A stretch of 64,000 nucleotides of DNA from Diplonema japonicum (lineage: Eukaryota; Euglenozoa; Diplonemea; Diplonemida; Diplonemidae), in contig OZ025732.1 in the NCBI GenBank assembly GCA_964019335.1, positions 310,001 to 374,000 on the forward strand, written 5' to 3'. Below are positions 49,613 to 59,753 of this stretch, piece by piece (positions within the stretch are counted from its first letter, which is position 1; every line of letters begins with the position of its first letter). A program made the position numbers and the translations under genes. The notes below the pieces were generated by a model. It made no database searches, had not been told where the DNA came from, and saw only the letters and a program-made list of their open reading frames with translations.

Positions 49613-52318
49613 GCAGACCACCCGCCGATCACTCATAGGCCCGCTTGACGACCAGGACTTCCTCACGGAGAAAGCAAGCCAATAGAATGCGATATCTCTT
49701 GGGTCGCATCCAGAAGCCAGAAGAGTGCAGAGAAAGGGGGACGCACTGCTTTCCCTGCCAAAGCTAAGTCGAGGGTGCATACCTTGCGACATATGGGGGG
49801 CCCGACGGCACACGGCTACGACAGGAGACCACTCTTCTCCTCGAGCCAAACAGCCCCTTACCTTCGCGACTCCATGTAATGTTCCTCGCCCAGATGCCGT
49901 CCATCTCATCGCGACAAACAGCCACCGCAGGCACCAGACAGCAACCGCAGAACGGTGACCGATTAGTGTGAAAGGATGATAAAAACAAGACTCAGCTATA
50001 TGCTGGAAGACCCCACATCGAACCTGCACAAACTCTGTCACACACAAGCCGGATTTCAAGCAGGCCGAACAACAATAGAACAGATTGCAGCCCTCACACA
50101 GAGGCTAAAGGACGGCCAGAAAAAGAAGAAGATCACCTACTCTATATTCCTTGACTTCGAAAAAGCCTTCGACACGGTCCAGAAAACAAAGCTAATGGAG
50201 AAGCTGACAACCATGAAACTCCCACCGCTATACTTGAACTGGATCGGCGCCTTTTTACAAAACAGACAAGCAGCTGTGAGCTTAGAAGGGGTGACAAGTG
50301 ACAGCCGCGAAAAAGAAGAAGGCGTACCGCAGGGAACGGTGCTCTCACCGCTGCTGTTCCTGTTCTACGTGGACAACATAGCGAAAGCCCTTGAGGAGGA
50401 AGGACAAGGGGTCTTTGCATCGCTGTACGCGGACGACATGGCAGCAGTGATCATCGCTGATAACCACGCTGAGGCACAAGAGAAGGCGCAAAAGGTACTA
50501 GACAAAATAGACACATGGGCCAAGGAGTGGGGCCTGAAGCTGTCCCGCAAAAAGACTTGCTACATGAGGACGGGCGGTAAGGCGAAAGGCGCACTGTACT
50601 TCACAGACGGCACGCAAAAGACGGAGGTGCAGTACGAGAAAAACCCCATGTTCCTGGGAGTGAGGTTCGACGAAGAAGTGAACTTTAAGGCACACGTGGA
50701 ACACGTCATCATCCGACTTGATGAGAGAATCAGGGTGATGCGAGCGCTGGCAGGCACGGAGTGGGGGAGTATGGCGTCCACCCTCAGGGCGCTGTATCTG
50801 ACGTACGCACTGCCAGTAGTGACATATGCGCTCGGGGTGTACGGACCTACACTAGGAAAGGAAGAAATCAAGGACCTGCAAGTGATGCACAACATAGCGG
50901 CCAGATGCATCACCGGATGCAAGCGAACGACCCCTGTCGAATCCCTATTAAGGGTAGCCCGGCTCTGGCCAATCGAAGACATGATAGGATATGAGACATC
51001 CACATGGTACGAACGGTTCCGGAGAATGGAAGGCACCAGCGGACAACTGGCGACGCAAGGTGAAGGAAAGGAAGAGCGGTCGTGGCTCCACAAGGCCCGA
51101 AAACGAGAATGCCCACGAGCTCCACTGCACAGGAAGGCAGCCATCCCACCGTGGGAGTGGAACACGCTGGAAAATTTGTGCATTAGGACAGAAGGCGAGG
51201 GGACAAAGAAGCTGGAAGTGACGAAACAGAGAACGGCTGCCCTCGAGATGATCGCCAAGCTCCCAAAAGCCGACATCACCGTCTACACCGATGGGTCAGT
51301 CGAAGAGGGCAAGGGCGGCGCAGGAATCGTGATTGAAAGGGCCGAGGGGACGGCGACAGAGATAAGCGTAGGCGTCTGCAACCTGTGTGACAGTTTTCAA
51401 GCAGAGATGAACGCCATCAACACGGCGCTAGCGAGGCTCGTGAAGGAGGACACGCAAGGGGCGCAGATCAACCTGCTGACAGACTCTATGGCGTGCCTGC
51501 AAAAGCTTAAGCAAGGTCCCGCAAAGCAACAAGAAGACATGGTGGTCGAGGCATGGCACAACATACACGCACTGACAACGAGAGGAAACCACCTCACATG
51601 CTGCTTTATCCCAGGCCACTGCGGAATAGAAGGAAACGAGAAGGCAGACCAACTCGCCAGCAACGGCAGAGACAAGGAAGCAACACAGAAGATCAGCATG
51701 GGTGCAGCGAAGAACTACATGAGAAAAACCGGAAAGCAGGAAATATTAGCAAGGCTAAATAAGGAAAAGACATACAATAAGTGGGCAGGTAGAACGGAAG
51801 CACCCAAAAGGATGGAAGGGCTGAACAGGAAGGAAGAGGTGCTGATCAACCAGCTGAAGACTGGGCACCATGACCTGCTGAAGGTAGGATACGCCGAGCA
51901 GCGAATTTGCGTAAAGTGTGGCCCCAACACGAAGCGAACCCTCCAACATCTCTTCCTAGACTGTCCGTCATCCAAAGCAAGCAGGGACAAACACTTCGAC
52001 ACCCTGACGCTGAGACACATCCTTGCGGAGAACCCACGAAAAGCAATCCAATATCTCGAAGATACCGGGGACCTGCCCCCCTCCGCAACAACTCCACAAC
52101 AACCAACTAACCTGCCGAAGTAGCATGCCAATCAGAAGGCGGCTGAGGCACTTCTGATTCATTCAGAATCCCGAGATCCCATCCCAGATCCCCAATCCTG
52201 TTTCTCGCAGAAACAGAGAACACCACCAACCCCCCCACTACAGCAGCCGACGAGACAGACGTAGCAGTGAAAATAAAAAAGCCCCCCTGAACAAGTTTTC
52301 CCCCACCCCTATAACGTG

Positions 52319-52361
<43 letters not shown>

Positions 52362-52636
52362 ACTGAGGTCCGGCACCCGCAGTAGCCAAAAAAAAAAAAA
52401 AAAAAAAAAAAGTGTAAAGTGCCAAACAGCCAGCAAAGCTTGTGGAATGAGAACACCAGTACGGTCATGAGTACCCGGGCAACCGGGTGAGCGTCTCGTG
52501 ACACTTCCAACCCACTTAGTGGGTGCGGCCTTAGCAAGTCGAAGAGGAAGTGGAATTTAAAAAATAAAAAAAAAGTGTGAATTTCTTCTTGAACAGTGAG
52601 CACCCCCATGCACACTGAAACTTTATCGAATTTTTT
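49613..52636 (+). mobile_element. LINE-C: RT plus RNase H retrotransposon, 5'-truncated
   Basis: Inserted in a T run of an ankyrin-gene 5' region. The left flank AGTTCTTTTTTT and right flank TTTTTTGGAGATTCG together rebuild the sequence at 41098-41115, so the target duplication is a short T tract. The element carries one ORF and a long A-rich 3' region with A runs at 52319-52357 and 52387-52411. The common end is GGAAGTGGAATTTAAA. An endonuclease domain is missing, as is the start of the RT. 49613-49975 is an unassigned 5' stretch. Confidence 0.85.
49976..52123 (+). CDS. LINE-C polyprotein fragment: reverse transcriptase and RNase H
   Basis: 715 residues open from ATG 49976. The RT lacks its N-terminal fingers but keeps FLDFEKAFDTV (about 58), GVPQGTVLSPLLF (116) and YADDM (150). 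RNase H has all four carboxylate blocks: VYTDGS (436), QAEMNAI (475), LLTDSMA (500) and IPGHCGIEGNEKADQLA (545). A C-terminal CVKCG...H...DC zinc motif lies near 646-665. The order RT-RNase H-CCHC places it near the I/ingi-type clades. Because the endonuclease and RT start are absent, this copy is truncated and not autonomous. Confidence 0.88.
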   Translation: MIKTRLSYMLEDPTSNLHKLCHTQAGFQAGRTTIEQIAALTQRLKDGQKKKKITYSIFLDFEKAFDTVQKTKLMEKLTTMKLPPLYLNWIGAFLQNRQAAVSLEGVTSDSREKEEGVPQGTVLSPLLFLFYVDNIAKALEEEGQGVFASLYADDMAAVIIADNHAEAQEKAQKVLDKIDTWAKEWGLKLSRKKTCYMRTGGKAKGALYFTDGTQKTEVQYEKNPMFLGVRFDEEVNFKAHVEHVIIRLDERIRVMRALAGTEWGSMASTLRALYLTYALPVVTYALGVYGPTLGKEEIKDLQVMHNIAARCITGCKRTTPVESLLRVARLWPIEDMIGYETSTWYERFRRMEGTSGQLATQGEGKEERSWLHKARKRECPRAPLHRKAAIPPWEWNTLENLCIRTEGEGTKKLEVTKQRTAALEMIAKLPKADITVYTDGSVEEGKGGAGIVIERAEGTATEISVGVCNLCDSFQAEMNAINTALARLVKEDTQGAQINLLTDSMACLQKLKQGPAKQQEDMVVEAWHNIHALTTRGNHLTCCFIPGHCGIEGNEKADQLASNGRDKEATQKISMGAAKNYMRKTGKQEILARLNKEKTYNKWAGRTEAPKRMEGLNRKEEVLINQLKTGHHDLLKVGYAEQRICVKCGPNTKRTLQHLFLDCPSSKASRDKHFDTLTLRHILAENPRKAIQYLEDTGDLPPSATTPQQPTNLPK

Positions 52637-53042
52637 GGAGATTCGTTCCAGTGTTTTGTTAGTTTCATTAGCTCTTTTGCTTTTGTATTTTCATTTTTAT
52701 TTTTTTACTTATTCTCAATTATTAACTTTGCACAAATAAAAGGGATACCACATACCCATGAGCGGGAACGAAGGACCACCGACAGTAACGCTGCAGGCGA
52801 GGCATTGAGGCAGTGGCTTCGGAGGAGATGATGAAGGTGAAGGAGGGGATCGCGTCGATGGGATGGTTGGATGTGGACATCCTCACCCTCACCTTCGATG
52901 GGGTGGTGGTGGTGGCTGCTGGAGACGGCAGTAGGGACAGCTCGTCGGAGATCTTCCTTTTGAGGTAGAAGTATGCTTGAAGTGGTGTGCAAGAGGCAGG
53001 CGGCTCTGTTGAAGCTTTCTGAGATGGGGATCAAGGTGACTG
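52637..53042 (+). pseudogene. Promoter and 5' fragment of a ubiquitin-like/ankyrin gene
   Basis: The conserved 5' region (52637-52756) leads to ATG 52757 and a start like the 41231 gene (MSGNEGPPTVTLQAR). About 25 bases are deleted after codon 15, giving an early stop. The ubiquitin-like part can be followed with frame changes to KLSEMGIK near 53035, and the ankyrin part is absent. LINE-C sits directly upstream. Confidence 0.85.
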
Positions 53043-53837
53043 AAATGGTTTTAAGTTAGGAAATAGATAAAAAGGGGTGGGAAAGAATAAATACTGCATA
53101 CGAAAACAGAGAGTCGAGTAAAAAAGGGAAAAGGTGACTGACATCCTCAAGAGGAGCCTCCCACGTACCAGGAATTAAGCAGAGGTTGCTTCCATGGCCC
53201 GTATCAGTCTATCGCCAGAAGAAATAATGAAAATAACATAACAAAGAGAAGGGGAGAAGAAACGGAAAAAGACGGCTTGGTCATCAGAGAGTGTTGACCC
53301 AAATGCGTCGGCGGACGCAGTTTAACGTCATACCCGGGACGGAAACCATGTTGGGAAAGCAGAAGGGAAGTTAAAAGTCAAGAAGTGGAAAAGGAAAAGG
53401 TGGAAACTAAAATCATAGGGTGCGAGGTCTGTGAAGGTGAGAGGAAGGGATTTTGTTTAGTTTTGTTTTTGAAAGAGAAGAACAAGAGATAAACGTGGGC
53501 ATCATTCATTCTATTATTCGTTGATCCTACTGTAGGTGGGGACGGCTTGCAATCCATTGAAAGAAGAAGAACGCTTACCAGCTTGCACAAGCAATCAGCC
53601 GACTTTTTTAGCAAGCAGGATGTCTGATTTAAAGGAGGGGAAAGAATATATTAATGGGAATCGTGGCTACCGCACGGAAGATCTTCACTTGTTTCGTCAT
53701 CAGTGGTCATCCATCATCGAACACTTCCTTCTGTATAGTGTCCAGCAGCCAAGGCTGCCAGCACATCCTTAAACACCGAAGGGCGATTCTGTTTCTTTCA
53801 GAGACAGAAGACCTACCCACCACAGCAGCAGCCGGCC
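53043..53837. other. Spacer with no gene seen
   Basis: A/G-rich sequence with no repeat match except TTTCGTCATCAGTGGTCATC near 53692, which recurs at the LINE-B right flank (49447). Small open frames here have no recognisable domain. Confidence 0.5.
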
Positions 53838-53923
53838 GGTTCTTGATTATCTCTTTTGCTTTTTTATTTTCACCTTTTGCTTCTTCTCCATAATTAACTT
53901 TGCACAAATATAAAGGATACCAC
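53838..53923 (+). promoter_or_regulatory. 5' region shared with the ankyrin genes
   Basis: CTCTTTTGCTTTTTTATTTT, TTCTTCTCCATAATTAACTT, TGCACAAATATAAAGGATACC and then the ATG closely match the last 85 bases before the ankyrin gene at 41231. The downstream gene, however, is a ubiquitin-like/LRR gene. Confidence 0.6.
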
Positions 53924-54619
53924 ATGAACGATATGACGGTGTTCGTGAAGACGGGAGGCGGGGTTCACGATGTGGAAGTGTCGGGGAAGGAGACGGTGGG
54001 GGGCCTGTACAAGAAGGCGGGGTGTGCTGCTGGTTTACTCGAAGGCAGGTTCAGACTGGTTTGGGAGGGAGAGGCCCTGAGCAGGAGCAGGGGCGATGAG
54101 CTTCAGGAGGTTGGGCTCGTGGAGGGCTCCGTGGTCCATGCGGAGGAGAATACAAGAACCGTTCGTCTGGAGGAGCTGAAGGACAGGAGCTCAGGAGTTG
54201 TTTCTGAGCTTGAAGGGCTGGTGACAGCTGACCCGGAGCTAGTTCTGGTGGTGGAGGTGGGGGACTCTGTCGATGTATTGTCCATGAAGAAGGAGGACCT
54301 TCCTTCTGGACTTCGGTTCCTCGTTGTCACCGACTCCGCAGGCTGTGTTACACAAATAGGCAGTGGATTTCTTTATAAGTGCGACCTGACGTCTGTCGTT
54401 CTCATCCTCCCCAATGTAACTTGCATTCAGAGTACCTTCTTGTCAGGTTGCAAGGAGCTAGAAATCGTCGACTTGGGTCCGATGACCCATGTTGATTTCA
54501 TTGGTCCTGCATTTCTGCAGATATGCGCAAGGCTGAAGACCATCAACCACAGGTTATTGATTGAGGTACCGCTACTACGGCGGTACGCCTCACCCACCAC
54601 CGAGTCCACACTGTCCTGA
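53924..54619 (+). CDS. Ubiquitin-like domain plus short LRR protein
   Basis: 231 residues from ATG 53924; a TTG 24 bases upstream is in frame but less likely. Residues 2-75 resemble ubiquitin closely in pattern (MTVFVKTGGGVHDVEVSG, RFRLVWEGEAL, LQEVGLVEGSVVHAEE). A helical linker follows, then three or four 24-residue leucine-rich repeats ending at LKTINHRLLIEV. The last 20 residues are unlike other members and the gene is shorter than its relatives, so it may be a truncated copy that still has a complete frame. An ankyrin-family fragment starts only about 20 bases after the stop. Function unknown. Confidence 0.75.
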   Translation: MNDMTVFVKTGGGVHDVEVSGKETVGGLYKKAGCAAGLLEGRFRLVWEGEALSRSRGDELQEVGLVEGSVVHAEENTRTVRLEELKDRSSGVVSELEGLVTADPELVLVVEVGDSVDVLSMKKEDLPSGLRFLVVTDSAGCVTQIGSGFLYKCDLTSVVLILPNVTCIQSTFLSGCKELEIVDLGPMTHVDFIGPAFLQICARLKTINHRLLIEVPLLRRYASPTTESTLS

Positions 54620-54639
54620 GTAAAGAAGATTGAGATGAT

Positions 54640-56530
54640 ACCCCGCGTACAGCACTTCACCGGGCCACTTCTGGGGAGGTGGCGGCTGTTCTCTTGAGAC
54701 ACAAGGCAGACATCGAGGCAAAAGACGGAAGGGGAAGAACACCCCTTTTCTTGGCTGGTTTAGAGGTGGCTGAAGTACTTCTTGAGCACAATGCTGATGT
54801 GAAGGCAAGGGACAAGAGAGGGAACACGTGTCTGCACCACGCTGTTGAAAAGTTAGGATATAAAGGGGGGGCCCGAATAATTCCCTCCCAAATAATGTGT
54901 TTTTTCCCAAATAATTCTTTTTTTTTCGGGGATTTTTCCGCTCCAAATTTCCCAAATAATTCCCAACCCCCTTTCTTTTTTTTTTGGGGGACCGGGGTGG
55001 GGGGGTCACATGGTAGTCGTGCGACGGGCTTTTCTCAGTTACGCCTGTGCAGGGTACTAGCCGACCTAACCCATTATGACACCCCTTTTTTGACCAAAAA
55101 GTCGATTTTCGCCTGGTTTTTGGGCACTTACGAGCAATTCCTTTGCATTTTGAACAGGGACCACGGGGTTTGGCACCTGGGGGTTATTGTGGGGAACTAT
55201 TTTTCTTAACGCAAGAAGCTAGCTGGTTCGTGATGAACGTTCAAAATTTCACGGAACCACTTAGTTCGAAGGCGCTTGTGGGTGGCCCGGGTGCTTCTGC
55301 GTTGCCGGAAGGGCACGTGGATTCATGTGTTGACAACTTATCTAGTATTTGCTTTGTTTCATGGCCCGCAATGTCAATATTCCATTCCTGAGCAAGATCC
55401 CAAAGTTGTGTCGTAGCCCACTGGCGGTATTGTGAGGCTGCTTACACAAGTAAGAGTGCTGGCCCAGCGAGCTATGAGGGCAAAAACCCCATTTTCTTCT
55501 AGAAGATGAGAAATATATTATAGTGCGACATGATCAGACTGGAACGGCCGCCCCGGGGCATCCTCTGCTCAACCCGGCGGACGTGGGAGGCCCTTCTTCG
55601 GAAGGTGCCAGTCGCTTGATCAGTGTCGTCGTGCGCGCTATATTTTATTAGTACAAATATAACAATCGATTGAAAAGGAAAAGTATGTATTGTGAGGCTG
55701 CTTCTCGCCATTTTGAGGGGTTAAGGGGGGCTGTGGCATGCCCCAAGCAGCCGAGGCGGGACGTTGATGACTGCAGCAGAGTGCCGAGTCAACGTGGCAC
55801 TGTGGGTAGGGCAAGCACGTGAGAAAGGTCATGCAACTGCTCGACACCTTTAGCTATATGCGATCTCGCGGCTTCCAGGTAGTTCCGAGGAGACCATACA
55901 GCTAAGGGCACTTAGCGAAGTTTAGACAGTGCAGCACAGAACGTTGTCGCGGGTGTTACAATGGACACTGCACCTGATGAGACTCCAGCAGCCTCCCAAG
56001 CCCTTGCAGCTTCTCAAGCCCTGACAGTTTCTCAAGCCTCTTTCTCAGACCCCCACAACCTCCCAGCAACCACCTAACGCCAAAACCAGGCGGTTTGTCT
56101 GCAACGTTTGTGGGTTCTCCACAGTCTGGGAGAAAAACTGCTAAAGTTTCCCTTGGAAAAAAAAAGCATGAAAAAAGTCTTGGCACGATTTGGCATGTTA
56201 AGATTTCCGAAGTGCTCTAAGCCCCGCTCCCTGCTTTCCATGTGGCAGGCTCCCCAGCCCAAATAAGTGTATTCCAAATAATTCTTTTTTTTTGGAGCCC
56301 AAACACCCCCCCTCCACTGCCCAAATAAAGGGATTATTCGGGGGGCCCCTTTAAATGGCTACTTATTTTTCTGAGACACAATGCAGATGTGATGGCAACG
56401 AACGATGAAGGAAAGACGGCTCTCGATTGTCCCCTCTGTTGGTGATGACGATGATGACGATGGTTACAGAGGCATGGTCAAGGCGATACGACACCTGTTG
56501 CGGGAACATCAGTCTCGCTCATGATCTGGT
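54640..56530 (+). pseudogene. Ankyrin gene fragment split by a transposon
   Basis: 54640-54864 encodes ankyrin repeats (TALHRATSGEVAAVLLRH, DGRGRTPLFLAGLEVAE, NTCLHHAVEKLGYK). The reading resumes at 56350 with WLLIFLRHNADVMATNDEGK and ends near the family C terminus. Removing the element at 54865-56349 nearly restores one frame. No N-terminal ubiquitin-like part is present. After 56526 the sequence jumps to ubiquitin-like/LRR family sequence (GTTCAGACTGGTTTGGAAGG), so the 3' end is chimeric. Confidence 0.85.
54865..56349. mobile_element. Terminal-inverted-repeat element, copy 2
   Basis: Same element as 9996-11541, about 1.49 kb, with the same ends (GGGGGGGCCCGAATAATTCC, and GGATTATTCGGGGGGCCCC). 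It is flanked by TATAAA on the left and TTTAAA on the right within an ankyrin gene fragment, which dates its insertion after that gene formed. Interior frames are open only in short pieces. Confidence 0.8.
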
Positions 56531-56875
56531 TCAGACTGGTTTGGAAGGGAGAGGCCCCCTCCCGTGCGGCACGTGTCTGAAGTCCCTTGAAAGCCAGTGT
56601 GCGAGTTTAGCCCATTATATTTTGGCACTCGGTAGTCGTTGCAAGAGCGCCTGTAGGAGGTATTGGGCGATACAGCTAACGTAAGTATTGCCTGTCGGGA
56701 TGAGGATTGGTGTCGTTGAACTGGTGATGGGACTAAGAATCTCTTTTTACTTCAGTCTTGTTTCTCAAGAGTTTTCTGCCCCCCTCAACCTTCTTTTATT
56801 CATTGTCCTCTTTACGCACAACCTTATATCAGCAAACAACAGGATATTGAAGAAGAACAAGAAAAAGACAAGACC
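56531..56875. other. Upstream region of the second intact ankyrin gene
   Basis: Contains a scrap of ubiquitin-like/LRR sequence near 56526-56565 and otherwise unassigned sequence. The 5' region differs from that of the 41231 gene and ends in a purine-rich leader (GAAGAAGAACAAGAAAAAGA). Confidence 0.5.
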
Positions 56876-58090
56876 ATGAAAGGAAGCGAAGGACCACCGA
56901 CAGTGACGCTGCAGGCGAGGCTCCCCACCTCTGAGACAATCAGCATTGAGGCAGTGGCTTCGGAGGAGATGATGAAGGTGAAGGAGAGGATCGCATCGAT
57001 GGGAGGGTTGGATGTGGACATCTTCACCCTCACCTTCGATGGGGTGGTGGTGGCGGCGGCTGCTGACGACGGCGGTGGACAGCTTGTCGGAGATCTTCCT
57101 TTTGAGGATGGAAGCATTCTTGAAGTGGTGGTGTGCAAGAGGCAGGCGGCTCTGTTGAAGCTTTCTGGGATGGGGATCGAAGTGGAAGGAAGGGATTTTT
57201 GCGGGGTACTTGGTGATGACTGTTTGGGTTGGGACGAGAAGGACGAGAAGACGTGCGAGGTTATGAACCTTCTCCTGGATGCTGGGGTGAGTGGTGGGGA
57301 GGAGGAGGCATTTCACTTTGTGATCGAGCACGATCTTCCTTCTTGTGTGGAGGTCCTCTTGACTCGCACTTCTGTGGACGTGGATTCAGAAGTAGCTCTC
57401 CCTTTCGATTGGGTTCCGCGTACAGCACTTCACCGGGCCACTTCGGAGGAGGTGGTGGCTGTTCTCTTGAGACACAATGCAGATGTCAATGCAAGAGACT
57501 GTAGCGGTGTTCCTGTCATTCACGAAGCAGCATGTGATAAGAATTCTAGGGGCAAGCTTTCTCTACTTCTGAAACACAATGCAGATGTGAATGCAACGGA
57601 CGGCGAAGGAAGGACGGCTCTTCATGGCTATGCTCACCCCTCTGCAGTTCACTTTCTTCTTGAACACAAGGCAGACATCGAGGCAAGGGACAATAAGGGA
57701 AGAACACCCCTTTTCTTCGCTAGTTTATGGATGGCTGAAGCGCTTCTTGAGCACAATGCTGACGTGATGGCGAAGGACAATAGAGGGAACACGTGTCTGC
57801 ACACCGCTGTTGAAAGAGGTGATTTTATCGAAGTGTTGTTTGTTCTGCTGAGACACAATGCAGATGTGACGGCAGAGAACGATGAAGGGAAGACGGCTCT
57901 CGATCTTGTTCCCTCTGATGATGATGATGATGATATTCAGGTTTTGAGTGCGATGCGATACCTGTTGCAGGACCCGAGTCTCGCTCAGGATGTGGAGCTG
58001 TTCGAAAGTATGAGAGAGCTGAGTGACGTCAGCAGGCTTCCTGTTGTTCATTTGCTTTCAGGGTATATTTGTGACAAAGTCGAGAGGTGA
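56876..58090 (+). CDS. Ubiquitin-like domain plus ankyrin repeat protein, second intact copy
   Basis: 404 residues, same architecture as the 41231 gene and strongly similar in the ubiquitin-like part (residues 5-88). The ankyrin array (about 95-385) has diverged more, with changes concentrated between the conserved helices, for example EHDLPSCVEVLL and RGDFIEVLFVLLRHNADV. An acidic insert (DDDDDD near 345) precedes the shared end DPSLAQDVELFESMREL. No signal peptide or membrane span. The faster change in the repeats than in the ubiquitin-like part could mean selection on ligand-contact surfaces, which needs measurement. A LINE-C-type fragment follows after a C run at about 58191-58214. Confidence 0.88.
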   Translation: MKGSEGPPTVTLQARLPTSETISIEAVASEEMMKVKERIASMGGLDVDIFTLTFDGVVVAAAADDGGGQLVGDLPFEDGSILEVVVCKRQAALLKLSGMGIEVEGRDFCGVLGDDCLGWDEKDEKTCEVMNLLLDAGVSGGEEEAFHFVIEHDLPSCVEVLLTRTSVDVDSEVALPFDWVPRTALHRATSEEVVAVLLRHNADVNARDCSGVPVIHEAACDKNSRGKLSLLLKHNADVNATDGEGRTALHGYAHPSAVHFLLEHKADIEARDNKGRTPLFFASLWMAEALLEHNADVMAKDNRGNTCLHTAVERGDFIEVLFVLLRHNADVTAENDEGKTALDLVPSDDDDDDIQVLSAMRYLLQDPSLAQDVELFESMRELSDVSRLPVVHLLSGYICDKVER

Positions 58091-58216
58091 CCATTCCACA
58101 ATTCCTGGGGTATGGTTGTGGCATTGGCTTCGATTTCTTCTTTCGACCGATTCTTACCGACCGACATCGTTTGTTTGTAGAATGCCAGTATCCCCCCCCC
58201 CCCCCCCCCCCCCCTC

Positions 58217-58603
58217 ATATATTCTACCTAGACGCGAAGAAGTGCTAGTAAACCAGCTAAAGACTGGTCATCACCACCTGCTCAAAGAGGAGTACGCAAC
58301 CCAACGCACCTGCGAAAAATGTGACGGCACAACACAGAGAACACTACAACACCTCCTCCTAGAGTGCCCAGCGACCAAAGCGGCCAGAGACAAGCACTAC
58401 GACATCCACACGCTGGAGCACATCCTCATAGACCCGAAGAGGGCAATCAAGTTCCTCGAGGACACAGAAGAGACTACCTACAAGCCCACCGGCAAGCCCC
58501 CCGACGAGCCCACCGACTAACCCCCACCGACTAGCCGTCTACCTAGCAAGCTAGTCAAAAGGCAGCAGGAAGAAAACAAATCAAGTGTAAACAAATAGAA
58601 AAG

Positions 58604-58635
<32 letters not shown>

Positions 58636-58935
58636 AAGAAAGAAAAAATAACAAAAACCCCAACAACCCTCTTCCCCCATGTGCATCAACAAAAAAAAAA
58701 AAAAAAAAAAAAAGAAAAGAATCCCGAGGACTGGCAACCAAAGGAGAAAAAAAAAAAAAAAAAAAAAAAAAGCCATTAGCCAACTGTGGAAAGAGAATAC
58801 CCATGTCACAAAGGTGCTAGAACAATAACACAGGCCGACACGAAAGCACGAACGTCTCAACACACTTCCGTTGGCTCCACACAGCCCAGTCGGTCTGGCT
58901 AGACCAAGAGGAGGTGGAATTTAAAAAAAAAAATA
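58217..58935 (+). mobile_element. 5'-truncated LINE-C-subfamily element
   Basis: Encodes about 95 C-terminal residues, starting EEVLVNQLKTGHHHLLKEE and including CEKCDGTTQRTLQHLLLECP, and then a stop at 58520. A 3' region with A runs (58603-58630, 58690-58712, 58748-58770) ends in GGAGGTGGAATTTAAA. It is clearly related to but distinct from LINE-C at 49.6 kb. Confidence 0.88.
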
Positions 58936-59610
58936 AAATAACAATCCCTGGGGCTTACGGTATGCACCCAGTCCGCCCATCAGGACATCGGGCTCGGGAT
59001 TGACACGCCGATGCCTCCCGGCATGGGACACGCGACACTCCAACCGGCGGTCAGCGTCCAAACACTGACCCTGGAGGCGCCCGTTGCCCGAACCGAGGGA
59101 TTTGCCCCCCCTTGACCCTCCTCAAACAAGCGGCGCCCAAGAGGTGATCGATCTCACGCAGGACTCCCCGGACAAACCCTCGCGTAAGAAGAAGCACGAC
59201 GGCACTGCATACGAGCACGAAAGCCGTCGTGGTAAGAGTTCTACATCCACCGACGACGAAGGGCTTCTCATCCTCCGGCCGGAAGAACCCGGGACCTCAC
59301 TTAGAACCAGACACTTCGCTTTGCGCCTCCTGCGCGATCTCTCGGCCCCGGCACAGCATCTCGAGCATGACCTCGTCACCGGAGTAGGCCTTCCGCCAAG
59401 CACCAAGGACGACAGTGCTGTCGATACCCACGCGAAGCACCACGTTCGGGGACCCGACACCCGAAAGGCAAATTCCAACAGTTCCAGCAGGGCATACATC
59501 TCCAGTCGAGACGGCTCTCTACCACCCTAGTGACATATATGAGGACTTGCATCTGATGCGATAGGGTGGCTCTCTAGCGGGGGCTTGCCCTGTACTTTGA
59601 GTTTCTTCTT
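58936..59610 (+). mobile_element. GC-rich ORF with LINE-B-like 3' hairpin
   Basis: A frame open from about 59084 (TTG; no ATG) to a stop at 59530 encodes about 148 residues. Near the start it has EVIDLTQDSPD, a good match to a SUMO-interacting motif (V-I-D-L-T next to acidic/Ser residues), then Lys/Arg-rich and Ser-rich stretches. At 59554-59609 follows GGTGGCTCTCTAGCGGGGGC and TGTACTTTGAGTTTC, the LINE-B 3' signature. Its high GC content matches the RT element at 61.6 kb rather than host spacers. It may be a truncated LINE ORF1 or a non-autonomous element using LINE-B machinery. Confidence 0.5.
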
Positions 59611-59753
59611 AAAAGCCCACTTTCCCACCCCCGGTAACGCAATTAAAGAATGAAATATTTTCGAGTCTTTTTCTCCTTCTTCTTAATAGAATACTCTTCC
59701 CTTTTAAGGCCGTGCATACATTCAAAAGTAAATAAGGGATAGAAAACACAAAC

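Noticed and set aside
35598-58090. Ankyrin and LRR genes considered as an integrated giant-virus segment
   Set aside because: Giant viruses carry many ankyrin and BspA-type repeat genes, but no viral hallmark gene (capsid, packaging ATPase, polymerase) is present, and the genes are interleaved with eukaryotic LINEs.
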